A stretch of 64,000 nt of DNA, taken from Mycolicibacterium goodii. Lineage in GTDB: Bacteria; Actinomycetota; Actinomycetes; Mycobacteriales; Mycobacteriaceae. The notes under the pieces are model-generated. The model was not told the DNA's origin, made no database searches, and worked only from the letters and a program-made list of their open reading frames with translations. This document shows, in pieces, positions 1 to 9,957 of the stretch (positions within the stretch are counted from its first letter, which is position 1; the number at the start of each line of letters is the position of its first letter). The position numbers and the translations under genes were made by a program. The stretch is from the NCBI RefSeq assembly GCF_001187505.1, contig NZ_CP012150.1:2046001-2110000 (forward strand). The letters run 5' to 3'.

Positions 1-608
1 AGAACGCGTCGCATCCAGCCGAGGTGGTTGAGGCCGACATAGTCCATCTGGATGCGGGTGTGGTCGTAACCCAGCACGCCGGCCACCCTGCGGCCCAAAC
101 CCGATGGGGTGTCACAGATTCCGAGTGCGCGGTCACCGAGTACGGTCTGCAGCGCCTCGGTGATGATGCCCGCGGGGTTGGTGAAGTTCAGGAAGTATGC
201 CTGCGGCGCCACCCGCTTGACGGTCTCGGCGATGTCGAGCATCACCGGCACGGTGCGCAGGGCATAGGCGATCCCACCCGGGCCGGTGGTCTCCTGTCCG
301 AGCACGTTGAGGTCGAGTGCGACGTGCTCGTCGCAGCACCGCTGTTCGACGCCGCCGACCCGGATCGCCGCGAAGACGAAATCCGCGCCCTCCAAGGCGG
401 GTTCGAGATCGGTGTAGGTGCGCAGAGCCGGTGTGTCCTCGAACCCGCCCGCCAACTGCTCGCAGATGGTGGTGACGGTGGCCAACCGCGACTCGTCGAC
501 GTCGTAGAGCGCCACTTCGGTCACGCGCGGGGTGCCCTGGTCGCGGATCAGCGCCTGCCAGACATAGGGGGTGCGGAATCCACCACCACCGAGAATGGCG
601 AGTTTCAT
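1..608 (-). CDS. GH4-family 6-phospho-glycosidase, N-terminal part (runs off window)
   Basis: This is the first 202 codons of a glycoside hydrolase family 4 enzyme; the C-terminus lies outside the window. GH4 enzymes hydrolyse (often 6-phosphorylated) glycosides by an NAD+ and Mn2+ dependent redox-elimination mechanism in the cytoplasm. Visible signatures are the dinucleotide-binding start ILGGGGFRTPY (residues 5-15), NFTNPAG (141-147), and the expected metal ligands Cys165 in GICDTP and His195 in GLNHLGW. The pattern is closer to 6-phospho-beta-glucosidases than to alpha-galactosidases. Its ATG overlaps the stop of the upstream DeoR gene (ATGA), so the two are probably co-translated. The exact substrate is inferred only from family and neighbours. 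Confidence 0.88.
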   Translation of the reverse strand, partial: MKLAILGGGGFRTPYVWQALIRDQGTPRVTEVALYDVDESRLATVTTICEQLAGGFEDTPALRTYTDLEPALEGADFVFAAIRVGGVEQRCCDEHVALDLNVLGQETTGPGGIAYALRTVPVMLDIAETVKRVAPQAYFLNFTNPAGIITEALQTVLGDRALGICDTPSGLGRRVAGVLGYDHTRIQMDYVGLNHLGWMRRV

Positions 609-1381
609 GCGACTATGACCTTCCTGCCTGCCTCACGGCGCTTGGCGATTTCGTCCTCCGGGGTGCCGGAGGTGGTGATGAGCACGTCGACGTCGTCGAG
701 GGTGCACAAGCGCAACGCGCCCGAGCCGGGGAACTTGACCTCGCTGGCCAACAGCACAATTCGCTGCGACGCGGCGATCAGTGCCTGCTTGATGGGCGCT
801 TCGACGGCCATGTTGTCCACCACGCGGCCCCCGCGAACCCCCGTGCAGCTCAGGAACATCAGATCGGCGCTTAGCTGGCCGATGAGCTGTTCGGTGAGCG
901 GCCCGACCAGCGACTGCTGGTTGCGCCGCAGCACCCCGCCCAGCAGCACCACCTCGACGGTGTCGTCGTCGCGGACCTCGTCGAGCACCGCCAGATTCGA
1001 CGTGATGACCGTGACCGGCCTGCCGCGCAGCTCACGCGCGACCAGCGGGGTGGTCGACCCGATGTCGAGGACGATGACATCACCGTCGGTGACCAGTCGG
1101 GCGGCCTCCGCGGCGATGCGCTTCCGCAGCGCGAAGTCGGGACGGCTCTCGAAGGTGAACGGATCTTCCATGACGCCGGAGTCGGTGATGTTGGCGCGGC
1201 TGCCCGAGGTGAGCATCGCGCCGCCGTACAGCCGCTTCAGACGGCCGGATTCGGCGAGGATGTCGAGGTCGCGACGGATCGTCGACTCGCTGACGCCCAG
1301 CGCCTCGGCGAGCTGGACCACCGACTGCCCGCCGTCGGCGAGCGCGGCGAGTATCCGTTCGTGACGCTCGGCGAGGAACAT
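605..1381 (-). CDS. DeoR-family transcriptional repressor
   Basis: A 258-residue DeoR/GlpR-type regulator. The N-terminal winged helix carries MFLAERHERILAAL followed by the recognition segment VSESTIRRDLDIL; the C-terminal half is the DeoRC sugar-phosphate sensor domain with the conserved DIGSTT motif and a phosphate-loop-like segment. I chose the ATG at 1381 because family members start with (M)L-ERHERI; an in-frame extension to 1513 has no family similarity. No clear Shine-Dalgarno precedes this ATG, so the message may be leaderless. The gene is divergent from the PfkB/ABC operon and overlaps the GH4 gene, so it probably represses both directions until a sugar phosphate accumulates. Confidence 0.9.
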   Translation of the reverse strand: MFLAERHERILAALADGGQSVVQLAEALGVSESTIRRDLDILAESGRLKRLYGGAMLTSGSRANITDSGVMEDPFTFESRPDFALRKRIAAEAARLVTDGDVIVLDIGSTTPLVARELRGRPVTVITSNLAVLDEVRDDDTVEVVLLGGVLRRNQQSLVGPLTEQLIGQLSADLMFLSCTGVRGGRVVDNMAVEAPIKQALIAASQRIVLLASEVKFPGSGALRLCTLDDVDVLITTSGTPEDEIAKRREAGRKVIVA

Positions 1382-1398
1382 GGGGAGGATCTTACGCA

Positions 1399-1428
1399 GA
1401 ATCTGACAGAGTTTGAGCGAGTCTGAGC
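1399..1428. promoter_or_regulatory. Three 10-bp direct repeats upstream of deoR-type gene, candidate operator
   Basis: Three adjacent 10-bp units, GAATCTGACA, GAGTTTGAGC and GAGTCTGAGC, follow one another without gaps in the 174-bp divergent region (1382-1555). One-turn spacing places the units on the same face of the helix, as in several DeoR-family operators. They begin 18 bp upstream of the repressor start. The direct repeat is seen; the binding role is inferred. Confidence 0.5.
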
Positions 1429-1555
1429 ATTTATGGCAGAAGTTTCTCGAAATTACTCCCGGGAGACCGCATTGAAACGTTATCGTCATCCGATACACGC
1501 ACGCTGAACGCAAAAGAACGTCAAACTACGTCAAAGATGTGGAGGGGGCCGCCGC

Positions 1556-2542
1556 GTGGCCGAGCGCGAAATCGACGTCCTGGTCGCAGGGCGGGTCTAC
1601 AGCGACCTGGTGTTCACGGGAGTGAACGCCCCTGCCCCCGGCGAGGAGGTCTACGCCGACGGGTTCGCGATCTCGCCCGGCGGTGCGGCCAACCGCGCCG
1701 TCGCGGCGGCGCGACTCGGCGCGCACACCGCGTTGGTCACCGAACTCGGCGACGACCCGATCGGCTGCATCGTCGCGCGCAGCCTCCAGCGCGAGCCCAA
1801 CCTCGACCTGCGGTTCGCCGTCCAGCACCCGGGTTACCAGATCCCCATCTCGGTCGCCATCACCGACGGCCACGACCGGTCATTCGTCACCTACGAACAC
1901 TCCGGGCACCTGCCGTCCTGGCCCGAGGACACACCGGTGCGGGTGGCGCACGTCGGCCTCGGCCGCGGCCCGGTCCCCGCCGAAGCGGCGCACCTGCGCG
2001 CGCAGGGCACCGTGCTCATCGGCGGTGTGGGCTGGGACCCGTCGGGACAGTGGTCAGATGAACTTCTCGACCACCTCGCGGGTGTCGACGTCCTCATCGT
2101 CAACGAGATCGAGGCGCTCCTGTACACCCGCGCCCGGACCGTCGAGGACGCGTTGGACGTCCTCGCCGACGTCGTCGAGACGGCGGTCATCACACTCGGC
2201 CCGGACGGCGCGATCGCCGCGCAGGGCGGGACGCGCCTGCGGGTGCCCGCGATCGCGGTCGACGCGGTCGATCCCACGGGCGCGGGTGACGCGTTCACCG
2301 CGGCGTTCATGGTCGCCACCGCCTGGGAGTGGGAGCTCGCCGACCGCCTGCACCTGGCCAGTGCCTGCGCGACCTGCTCGGTGCGCGGCGCCGGGGGAGC
2401 GCGCAGCGCGCCGCACCCGGGCGACATCGCCGACCTGCTCGCCGACTGCTGTGCCGATCCGGACTGGACACCGGTCCGCGAATGGGCCGAACGACACCGC
2501 CAATCATCTGTCCCCGCAACCCCAGGAGCCCTGACGTCATGA
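1556..2542 (+). CDS. PfkB-family carbohydrate kinase
   Basis: A 328-residue ribokinase/PfkB-fold sugar kinase acting in the cytoplasm. The N-terminal substrate-binding PGGAANRA motif is at residues 41-48, NEIEALLY at 183-190, and the C-terminal signature DPTGAGDAF at 239-247 includes the catalytic base Asp245. The GTG start at 1556 follows a purine-rich GGAGGGGG. It is the first gene of the plus-strand ABC operon and its stop overlaps the lipoprotein start (ATGA). Given the tagatose-bisphosphate aldolase nearby, a tagatose-6-phosphate or fructose-6-phosphate kinase role is attractive, but a ribokinase-like role on the imported free sugar cannot be excluded. Confidence 0.85.
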   Translation: MAEREIDVLVAGRVYSDLVFTGVNAPAPGEEVYADGFAISPGGAANRAVAAARLGAHTALVTELGDDPIGCIVARSLQREPNLDLRFAVQHPGYQIPISVAITDGHDRSFVTYEHSGHLPSWPEDTPVRVAHVGLGRGPVPAEAAHLRAQGTVLIGGVGWDPSGQWSDELLDHLAGVDVLIVNEIEALLYTRARTVEDALDVLADVVETAVITLGPDGAIAAQGGTRLRVPAIAVDAVDPTGAGDAFTAAFMVATAWEWELADRLHLASACATCSVRGAGGARSAPHPGDIADLLADCCADPDWTPVREWAERHRQSSVPATPGALTS

Positions 2543-3915
2543 CCAGAACGCGCCTGTTCCGATTCGGTTCCGCCGTCGTATCCACCCTCGCGGTGGCGAC
2601 CCTGGCGCTGTCCGCCTGTGCGCCGGGGCCATCCGGTGATTCGGGGTCGGGTTCGGCGCCCACCCCCACGGGTGAGGTCTCCAAGGATGTCGCGGCGGCC
2701 GGTCCGGTGACGCTGACCGTGTGGGATCAGAACACCGACGGCGGTATCGCCGAGGCGCAGGAGAAGCTGAACGACCAGTTCCACCAGATGTACCCGAACG
2801 TCACCATCAAACGGACCGTCGAGTCGTTCAGCGACCTGAAAACGACGCTGCGCCTTGCCTTGTCGAGCAACACCCCGCCCGATGTGGTGCAGGCCAACCA
2901 GGGCTACCCCGACATGGGCGCGTTCGTCGCCGCGGGCATGCTGCGCCCGATGAGCGATTACGCCGAGCTGTACGGGTGGAACACCTATTACCCGGAGGCC
3001 CTGCTCAAGCAGAACAGCTTCAGCAGTGACGGCAAGACCTGGCAGGGCGACACGCTGTACGGGGTGTCGCAGACCGGTGAGGTGGTCGGTGTCTTCTACA
3101 ACCGCGAGTTGCTCTCCTCGCTGGGACTGGAAGCGCCGAAGACCCTGAACGACCTGAACACCGCGATGGAGGCCGCGAAGGCCAAGGGCATCCTGCCGAT
3201 GGCGTTCGGCAACCTCGACAAGAGCCCCGGCATCCACCTCTACGGCGTCGTGCAGGCCGCGTTGGCGGGCGCGCCCGCGGTCATCGACCTGGTGAGCGGC
3301 AAGGGCGGCGCGTGGACCGACGAGCCGTCGCTCAAAGCCGCACAGCAGATCGCCGACTGGTCGACGAAGGGGTACCTCACCCCGGGGGCCAACGGAGTCT
3401 CGCGTGATGACGCCATCGCCGAATTCGGCCGGGGCAAGGCGCTGTTCACCATCACGGGGACCTGGATGCAGCAACCCCTGCAGGATGCCCTCGGCGACAA
3501 GGTCGGCTTCACCACGCTGACCTCCGAGCAGGGCAAGCCCGCCACCACCGGCGGCCAGGGGCTGGCATGGGCGATCACGTCGAAGTCGGCGCACCCGGAC
3601 GTCGCGGCCGCCTACATCGATTTCATCACCAACGCCAAGGCCGCACAGCTGCTGCTGGACACCGGCAACCTGCCGACGGTGTTGCCGTCGGGATACCAGC
3701 CGAAGGCAGGCACGGTCGCCGCCGACATCGCGACGCAGTACCGCGACGTGCAGGAGGCCAACGGTGAGGTGCCCTACCTCGACTACGCCACGCCCACGTT
3801 CTACGACACCATCACCGCCGGGATGCAGGAACTCGTCGGCGGACAGTCCACCCCACAGCAATTCGTCGACACACTGCAGAAGGACTACGCCGACTTCCTG
3901 GCGAGCCAGAAGTGA
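2539..3915 (+). CDS. Sugar ABC transporter substrate-binding lipoprotein (family 1)
   Basis: A 458-residue extracellular solute-binding protein of the maltose/sn-glycerol-3-phosphate (CUT1) class. A signal peptide (positively charged start, hydrophobic core) ends in the lipobox LSAC with the lipidated Cys27, followed by a Ser/Gly-rich linker. The mature part has the typical family-1 opening VTLTVWDQNTDGG and the recurring YGVSQTGEVVGVFYNREL segment. The ATG at 2539 overlaps the kinase stop; its own stop overlaps the first permease start. It should capture a sugar outside the membrane and deliver it to the permeases at 3912-5695. Confidence 0.92.
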   Translation: MTRTRLFRFGSAVVSTLAVATLALSACAPGPSGDSGSGSAPTPTGEVSKDVAAAGPVTLTVWDQNTDGGIAEAQEKLNDQFHQMYPNVTIKRTVESFSDLKTTLRLALSSNTPPDVVQANQGYPDMGAFVAAGMLRPMSDYAELYGWNTYYPEALLKQNSFSSDGKTWQGDTLYGVSQTGEVVGVFYNRELLSSLGLEAPKTLNDLNTAMEAAKAKGILPMAFGNLDKSPGIHLYGVVQAALAGAPAVIDLVSGKGGAWTDEPSLKAAQQIADWSTKGYLTPGANGVSRDDAIAEFGRGKALFTITGTWMQQPLQDALGDKVGFTTLTSEQGKPATTGGQGLAWAITSKSAHPDVAAAYIDFITNAKAAQLLLDTGNLPTVLPSGYQPKAGTVAADIATQYRDVQEANGEVPYLDYATPTFYDTITAGMQELVGGQSTPQQFVDTLQKDYADFLASQK

Positions 3916-4874
3916 CCGTGACGCTGCGCCGGTCGAACGCACCCGCGTCCCCGCCAGGTGACACCACCGAGGCGGGGCGGCGGGACGCACAGCCCAAGCG
4001 ACGCCGACCGCGCCGGTCGCTGAAGCCCTACCTGTATGTGGCGCCGGCCTTCGTGGTGTTCGCGGTGTTCCTCGGGGCGCCGGTGTTGCAGACGGTGCAG
4101 TACTCCTTCTACAACTGGGACGGCCTGGGCGTGGCGACCGTCGCGGGGGTGAAGAACTATCTCGCCGTGTTCGGCGACGAGCGGTTGCGGGACTCGTTCA
4201 TCCACGCCGGCGTGCTGATGGTGTTCTACGCCGCCGCACCGGTTTTCATCGGGCTGGTGCTCAGCGCCCTGATCTCGCGGGCGCACGCGCTGCGGTCGAT
4301 GTCGTTCTTCCGCACGGTGCTGTTCCTGCCGCAGGTGATCGCCACCGTCGTCATCGCGACCATCTGGATCTCCATCTACTCGCGCGACGGCCTGTTCAAC
4401 CAGACGCTGCGCCTGATCGGTCTGGACTCGATGACGCGAGTGTGGCTGGGGGACCACACCTTCGCGTTGGTCGCCATCGGCCTGATCGGGACGTGGCTGA
4501 ACATCGGTCTGTGCCTGGTGCTGTTCCTGTCGGGCATCGGCAACATCCCGCCCGAACTGTTCGAGGCCGCCCGCCTGGACGGTGCCGGGCGGGTCCGCGA
4601 GTTCGTCGCGATCACGCTGCCGTCGCTGCGCGGGCAGATCGCCGTGGCGCTCACCCTCACCGTCGTATCCGCGCTGAAGACCTTCGATCTGGTGTTCATC
4701 ACCACCCGAGGCGGTCCCGGCAACGCGACGTCGGTGCCCGCGTTCGAGGCCTACAACCGCGCGTTCAACACCGGGCAGGTCGGACTGGCGTCGGCCATCG
4801 CCGTGGTGTTGACCATCGTCATCGTGGTGCTGACGGTTCTGATCAGCCGTATCGCTCCCCGGGAGGCCGAGTGA
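3912..4874 (+). CDS. Sugar ABC transporter permease (MalF/UgpA type)
   Basis: A 320-residue inner-membrane permease with six predicted membrane helices after a basic cytoplasmic N-terminus (residues 1-38, rich in Arg/Lys). The cytoplasmic EAA loop, EAARLDGAGRVREF, begins at residue 218 and is the docking site for the ATPase. The GTG start at 3912 overlaps the lipoprotein stop (GTGA). It pairs with the MalG-type permease directly downstream to form the translocation pore of a CUT1 importer. Confidence 0.93.
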   Translation: MTVTLRRSNAPASPPGDTTEAGRRDAQPKRRRPRRSLKPYLYVAPAFVVFAVFLGAPVLQTVQYSFYNWDGLGVATVAGVKNYLAVFGDERLRDSFIHAGVLMVFYAAAPVFIGLVLSALISRAHALRSMSFFRTVLFLPQVIATVVIATIWISIYSRDGLFNQTLRLIGLDSMTRVWLGDHTFALVAIGLIGTWLNIGLCLVLFLSGIGNIPPELFEAARLDGAGRVREFVAITLPSLRGQIAVALTLTVVSALKTFDLVFITTRGGPGNATSVPAFEAYNRAFNTGQVGLASAIAVVLTIVIVVLTVLISRIAPREAE

Positions 4875-5695
4875 AGCTCACCCGCACCGAACGGATCGTC
4901 AATCAGGTGATCCTCGCGTTCTTCGCGGCGTTCGCGGTGATTCCCCTTGTGGGCGTGCTGTTCTCCTCGGTCACCCCGGCCAGTGAGAACCACGGTGGCT
5001 TCGCGGTGCCCGACCGTGTCGACCTCGGCAACTACGGTGCGGCCTGGACCCGCGGGAACTTCAGCAGCTACCTGTTGTCCAGTGTGATCGTCACCGTCGC
5101 CGTGGTGATTCTCAGCGTCGTGCTCGCCACCTTCGCCGGATACGCGTTCGCCCGGATGAAGTTCTTCGGATCCTCGGTGCTGTTCTATCTGCTGCTGCTT
5201 GGCCTGACCCTGCCGGCCGAGGCGTTCATCATCCCGCTGTACTTCAACCTGCGCACGGTGGGCCTCACCGACACCTACTGGGCACTGATCCTGCCGCAGA
5301 CCGCGCAATCGCTGGCGTTCGCGGTGTTCTGGATGCGCAACCAGTTCCGTGGCTTCCCCGGCGAGATCATCGAGGCCGCGCGCCTCGACGGGGCCAGCGA
5401 CATGCGGGCGCTGTGGCGGATCGTCGTGCCCACCAGCCTGGCGCCCATGATGACGATGGCCGTGATCATCACGATGTGGACGTGGAACGAGTTCCTGCTG
5501 CCGCTGGTGATGGTGGTGTCCGACAACAAGCGGACCGCTCCGCTGGGGCTGGCGTTCTTCCAGGGCCAGCATCTCACCGACTACTCGTTGCTGGCCGCGG
5601 CCGGGGTCATGGTGGCACTGCCCATCGCGGTGCTGTTCTTCGCGCTGCAGAAGCGCTTCATCAACGGCATGGTCGGCGGCATCTCGGTGCGCTGA
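4871..5695 (+). CDS. Sugar ABC transporter permease (MalG/UgpE type)
   Basis: A 274-residue six-helix permease. The EAA loop EAARLDGASDMRAL starts at residue 168, with the usual distance to the C-terminus. The GTG start overlaps the preceding permease stop (GTGA), so translation is coupled. The partner ATPase follows after 26 bp. Length and helix pattern match the MalG half of a CUT1 system. Confidence 0.93.
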   Translation: MKLTRTERIVNQVILAFFAAFAVIPLVGVLFSSVTPASENHGGFAVPDRVDLGNYGAAWTRGNFSSYLLSSVIVTVAVVILSVVLATFAGYAFARMKFFGSSVLFYLLLLGLTLPAEAFIIPLYFNLRTVGLTDTYWALILPQTAQSLAFAVFWMRNQFRGFPGEIIEAARLDGASDMRALWRIVVPTSLAPMMTMAVIITMWTWNEFLLPLVMVVSDNKRTAPLGLAFFQGQHLTDYSLLAAAGVMVALPIAVLFFALQKRFINGMVGGISVR

Positions 5696-5721
5696 CCCCT
5701 TCACCCACAGGAGCAAAACCC

Positions 5722-6792
<1,071 letters not shown>

Positions 6793-6808
6793 TGCGCGCG
6801 TAGCGGGC

Positions 6809-7594
6809 TCAGCCGTCGCCCACCTCGATGACGTGCACCTGGACCCCGGCCGCGGTGATCCGGTCGAGTTCGGCGCGGTCCGCGGTCGAATCGGTCACCA
6901 GATGGTCGATCTGATTGGGCGGCACCATCTTCGCCAGTGTCACCTTGCCGATCTTGGAACCGTCGACGGCCACCACCACGCGCTGGGCATTGGAGGCCAT
7001 GGCGATCGCGGTGCGGGCCTCACCCTCGTCGAACGTCGTCGCCCCGATGTCGGCCGACATCCCGTCGGCCCCGAGGACCGCGGTGCCGACGGTGATCACC
7101 TGGAACGCATGCTCGGACATCGGGCCAACCGCCTCAAGGGATTTCGAGCGGACCACACCGCCGGTCATGATCACCTTCATGTGCGCGTCGACGGCGCAGT
7201 CGGCGGCGATGGTCAGCGAGTTCGTGACGATCGTGATCTGTGGCCGACCGCGCAGGGCCCGCGCCACCTCACCGGTCGTGATACCGCCGGTGAGGGCGAC
7301 GGCCTGCTGACCCGGGGGTACCAGCGCGGCCGCGTGCCGGGCGATGCGGCGTTTGATCGCCACCATCCGGTGGTCCCGCAGACGCACCGGGATCTCGCTG
7401 TCGCTCGGATCGACCGCTCGCGCGCCGCCGTGCGTGCGCACCAGCAGGCCCTGCTCCTCGAGCTCACTGAGATCGCGGCGAAGCGTCGCCGCCGAGATCC
7501 GCAACTCCGCACACAGCACCTGCGAGCTCACCTCACCGCGTTCGCGGAGCAGGGAGAGCACCTCCCGCATGCGGTCGGTGCGTTTGATCGACAT
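6809..7594 (-). CDS. DeoR-family transcriptional repressor
   Basis: A 261-residue second DeoR/GlpR-type regulator. The helix-turn-helix includes ISAATLRRDLSELEEQGLL near the N-terminus; the sensor domain has LTGGITTGEVARAL in place of the usual G-S-T motif. I chose the ATG at 7594 because GAGGAG (7604-7609) sits nine bases upstream; an in-frame ATG at 7633 lacks such a site. It is divergent from the aldolase/AgaS operon starting at 7742, which it most likely controls in response to a phosphorylated sugar. It differs clearly from the DeoR protein at 605-1381, so the two operon halves may respond to different effectors. Confidence 0.9.
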   Translation of the reverse strand: MSIKRTDRMREVLSLLRERGEVSSQVLCAELRISAATLRRDLSELEEQGLLVRTHGGARAVDPSDSEIPVRLRDHRMVAIKRRIARHAAALVPPGQQAVALTGGITTGEVARALRGRPQITIVTNSLTIAADCAVDAHMKVIMTGGVVRSKSLEAVGPMSEHAFQVITVGTAVLGADGMSADIGATTFDEGEARTAIAMASNAQRVVVAVDGSKIGKVTLAKMVPPNQIDHLVTDSTADRAELDRITAAGVQVHVIEVGDG

Positions 7595-7741
7595 CTCTGA
7601 CAACTCCTCGGTGTTCTTTGCGCCTCCGATCAAACAATCATTTTTACTGATCGCTTCATGGATTTGTATTGCGCGCTTTGAGCGAGCTTCTCATGATCTA
7701 CCCATGTTGTTCACCATCTGGTCCAAACGCCGGGTCGCGAC
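7595..7741. promoter_or_regulatory. Divergent promoter region between DeoR gene and aldolase operon
   Basis: This 147-bp gap is unusually AT-rich for the window around 7625-7680. It contains a GATCA...TGATC pair of half-sites (GATC at 7628 and 7651) enclosing AACAATCATTTTTAC, a plausible operator. No exact -10/-35 pair could be assigned with confidence. Confidence 0.4.
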
Positions 7742-8635
7742 GTGGCACTGATCGCGACGGCCGACCTCCTGGCGTCGGCGGCCGCGGAAAACGTTGCGGT
7801 GCTTGCCTTCAACGTCATCACCCTGGAGCACGCCGAAGGCATCGTCGAAGGTGCCGAACGCGGCGGTGTGGGTGTGGCGCTGCAGATCAGCGAGAACACC
7901 GTCAACTTCCACGGCGGGCAACTCGCGCCACTGGTGTCGGCCTGCGCGCACATCGCCCACGCGAGCCCGGTACCGGTCGCCATCCACCTCGACCACTTCC
8001 AGGACCCGGCGCTGCTCGAGGCCGCGGTCAGCGTGGCGGCGCCGCTGGGCGCCACCTCGGTCATGGTCGACGCGGCACACCTGCCCTACCGCGACAACGT
8101 CGACCGGACCAGGTCGTTCACCGAGACCGCGCACCGGGCCGGGCTGTGGGTGGAAGCCGAACTCGGCGAGATCGGCGGCAAAGACGGCATGATCAGCGCG
8201 CACGCCGCAGGCGCGCGGACCAACCCGCAAGAAGCGGCCGCGTTCGTCGAGCAGACCGGCGTCGACGGTCTCGCGGTGGCGGTGGGAAGTGCGCACGCGA
8301 TGACCACCCGGGATGCCGTCCTCGACCTGGATCTGATCCGCGAACTCGCCGGCACCGTCTCCGTTCCCCTTGTCCTGCACGGAAGTTCCGGTGTGGACGA
8401 CGATCAGCTCAGGGCCGCGGTCCGTGCAGGCATCCGCAAGATCAACGTCGGAACCGCGCTGAACATCGCCTACACCGGTGCCGTGCGCGACGCGCTGGCA
8501 GCCGACCCGTCCACAACCGACCCCCGCAAACATCTGACGGCCGGGCGGCGTGCGATCGCCGACGCCGTGACCGATCTGTGTTCCGTGGCCGCGACACCTC
8601 CGCGGGTGCTCGCCGCCGGAAAGAGTGAGAAGTGA
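7742..8635 (+). CDS. kbaY: Class II ketose-bisphosphate aldolase (tagatose-bisphosphate type)
   Basis: A 297-residue zinc-dependent aldolase of the FbaA/KbaY/GatY family, cleaving tagatose- or fructose-1,6-bisphosphate to dihydroxyacetone phosphate and glyceraldehyde-3-phosphate. The metal-site motif AIHLDHFQD places His82, Asp84 and His85 as expected; EAELGEIGGKDG and later VGSAHA and LHGSSG supply further metal and phosphate contacts. The GTG start at 7742 is kept because the next methionine is inside the barrel. The directly coupled KbaZ-like gene downstream favours tagatose-1,6-bisphosphate over fructose-1,6-bisphosphate; that is inference from context. Confidence 0.88.
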   Translation: MALIATADLLASAAAENVAVLAFNVITLEHAEGIVEGAERGGVGVALQISENTVNFHGGQLAPLVSACAHIAHASPVPVAIHLDHFQDPALLEAAVSVAAPLGATSVMVDAAHLPYRDNVDRTRSFTETAHRAGLWVEAELGEIGGKDGMISAHAAGARTNPQEAAAFVEQTGVDGLAVAVGSAHAMTTRDAVLDLDLIRELAGTVSVPLVLHGSSGVDDDQLRAAVRAGIRKINVGTALNIAYTGAVRDALAADPSTTDPRKHLTAGRRAIADAVTDLCSVAATPPRVLAAGKSEK

Positions 8636-9957
8636 TGACCGCGCACTGGATCCGCGAAACGATCGCCCGGCACAAGGCCGGGCACCCGGTCGGCATGTAC
8701 TCGGTGTGCTCGGCACACCCGACCGTGGTGGCCGCGGCCATCACGCAGGCCGGCGCGGACGGCAGCTTCGTGCTCATCGAGGCGACGTCCAACCAGGTCG
8801 ACCAGTTCGGTGGCTACACCGGCATGCGTCCCGCCGACTTCCGCGACCTGGTGCACGGCATCGCCGACGAGCAGGGATTCGACCGCGGCCGGATGGTCCT
8901 CGGCGGTGACCATCTGGGCCCCAACCGCTGGCAGGACCAACCCGCCGAGGCCGCGATGGCCAACGCCGACACGCTCATCGCGGCCTACGTCGAAGCCGGA
9001 TACCGCAAGATCCACCTCGACTGCAGCATGTCCTGCGCCGACGACCCGACCGTCCTGTCCGACGAGGTCGTGGCAGGCCGCTCGGCGCGACTGCTGCAGG
9101 TGGCCGAGCAGACCGCGAACCGCCTGGGAATGGAGGCTCCGGTCTACGTCATCGGCACCGAGGTGCCGGTCCCCGGCGGCGCGCACGAGACGCTGACCCG
9201 GCTGACACCCACACCGGCCGAGCACGCACGCCGGACCATCGAGGCGCACCGGGCCGCCTTCGCGGCCGCGGGCCTGCAGTGCGTCTGGCCGCGGATCGTC
9301 GCGCTGGTGGTGCAGCCGGGGGTCGAGTTCGACCACCTCAACGTCATCGACTACGAACGCACCGCGACCGCCGAACTGCGGCGCGTCCTCGACGCCGAAG
9401 ACAACCTGGTCTTCGAGGCGCATTCGACGGATTACCAGAAACCGGACCAACTGCGCGAACTGGTGGAGGACCATTGGGCCATCCTCAAAGTCGGTCCGGG
9501 TCTCACCTTCGCGATGCGCGAGGCGCTGTTCGCGCTCAGCCACATCGAGGCCGAACTCGTCGACCCGGCGTCGCGCGCGAACCTCATCGACGTCGTCGAA
9601 CGCCGCATGCTGGCCGAACCCCGGTACTGGAAGAACTACTACGAGGGCGACCCGGTGACGCAGCGCACCGCCCGCCGGTACAGCTACAGCGACCGTTTGC
9701 GCTACTACTGGGCCGACGCCGAGGTCGACGCCGCCCGGCGCACACTGCTGGCCAACCTCGACCGCACCGGCATCCCCGCACCGCTGATCAGCGCGTTCCT
9801 GCCCGCACAGTATGAGCGGATCCGCGCGGGTGACCTCGCCGCCGACCCGCTCTGCCTGGTTCTCGACCGAATACGCGACGCACTGCGGCCCTACGCCGCA
9901 GCGTGCCGCACCACCGACCACCGCCTTGCCGCCCTGACCACTGGAGTTACCCGATGA
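8635..9957 (+). CDS. kbaZ: D-tagatose-bisphosphate aldolase, non-catalytic subunit (KbaZ/GatZ)
   Basis: A 440-residue protein of the GatZ/KbaZ family, a TIM-barrel partner required for full activity and stability of the class II tagatose-bisphosphate aldolase. Characteristic segments are VGMYSVCSAHPTVVAAA near the N-terminus, VLGGDHLGPNRW and KIHLDCSMSC. The ATG at 8635 overlaps the aldolase stop (TGATG); a GTG three bases upstream is an equally possible start. Adjacent aldolase and AgaS genes form the classical aga/kba arrangement. Confidence 0.9.
   Translation: MTAHWIRETIARHKAGHPVGMYSVCSAHPTVVAAAITQAGADGSFVLIEATSNQVDQFGGYTGMRPADFRDLVHGIADEQGFDRGRMVLGGDHLGPNRWQDQPAEAAMANADTLIAAYVEAGYRKIHLDCSMSCADDPTVLSDEVVAGRSARLLQVAEQTANRLGMEAPVYVIGTEVPVPGGAHETLTRLTPTPAEHARRTIEAHRAAFAAAGLQCVWPRIVALVVQPGVEFDHLNVIDYERTATAELRRVLDAEDNLVFEAHSTDYQKPDQLRELVEDHWAILKVGPGLTFAMREALFALSHIEAELVDPASRANLIDVVERRMLAEPRYWKNYYEGDPVTQRTARRYSYSDRLRYYWADAEVDAARRTLLANLDRTGIPAPLISAFLPAQYERIRAGDLAADPLCLVLDRIRDALRPYAAACRTTDHRLAALTTGVTR

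Noticed and set aside
24-1364. 446-codon plus-strand open frame across the GH4 and DeoR genes
   Set aside because: It is antisense to two recognisable proteins, has a low-complexity Arg/Ser-rich translation and no family similarity.
1891-3990. 699-codon minus-strand open frame opposite the kinase and lipoprotein genes
   Set aside because: A GC-rich shadow frame; the plus-strand genes have clear motifs and coupled starts.
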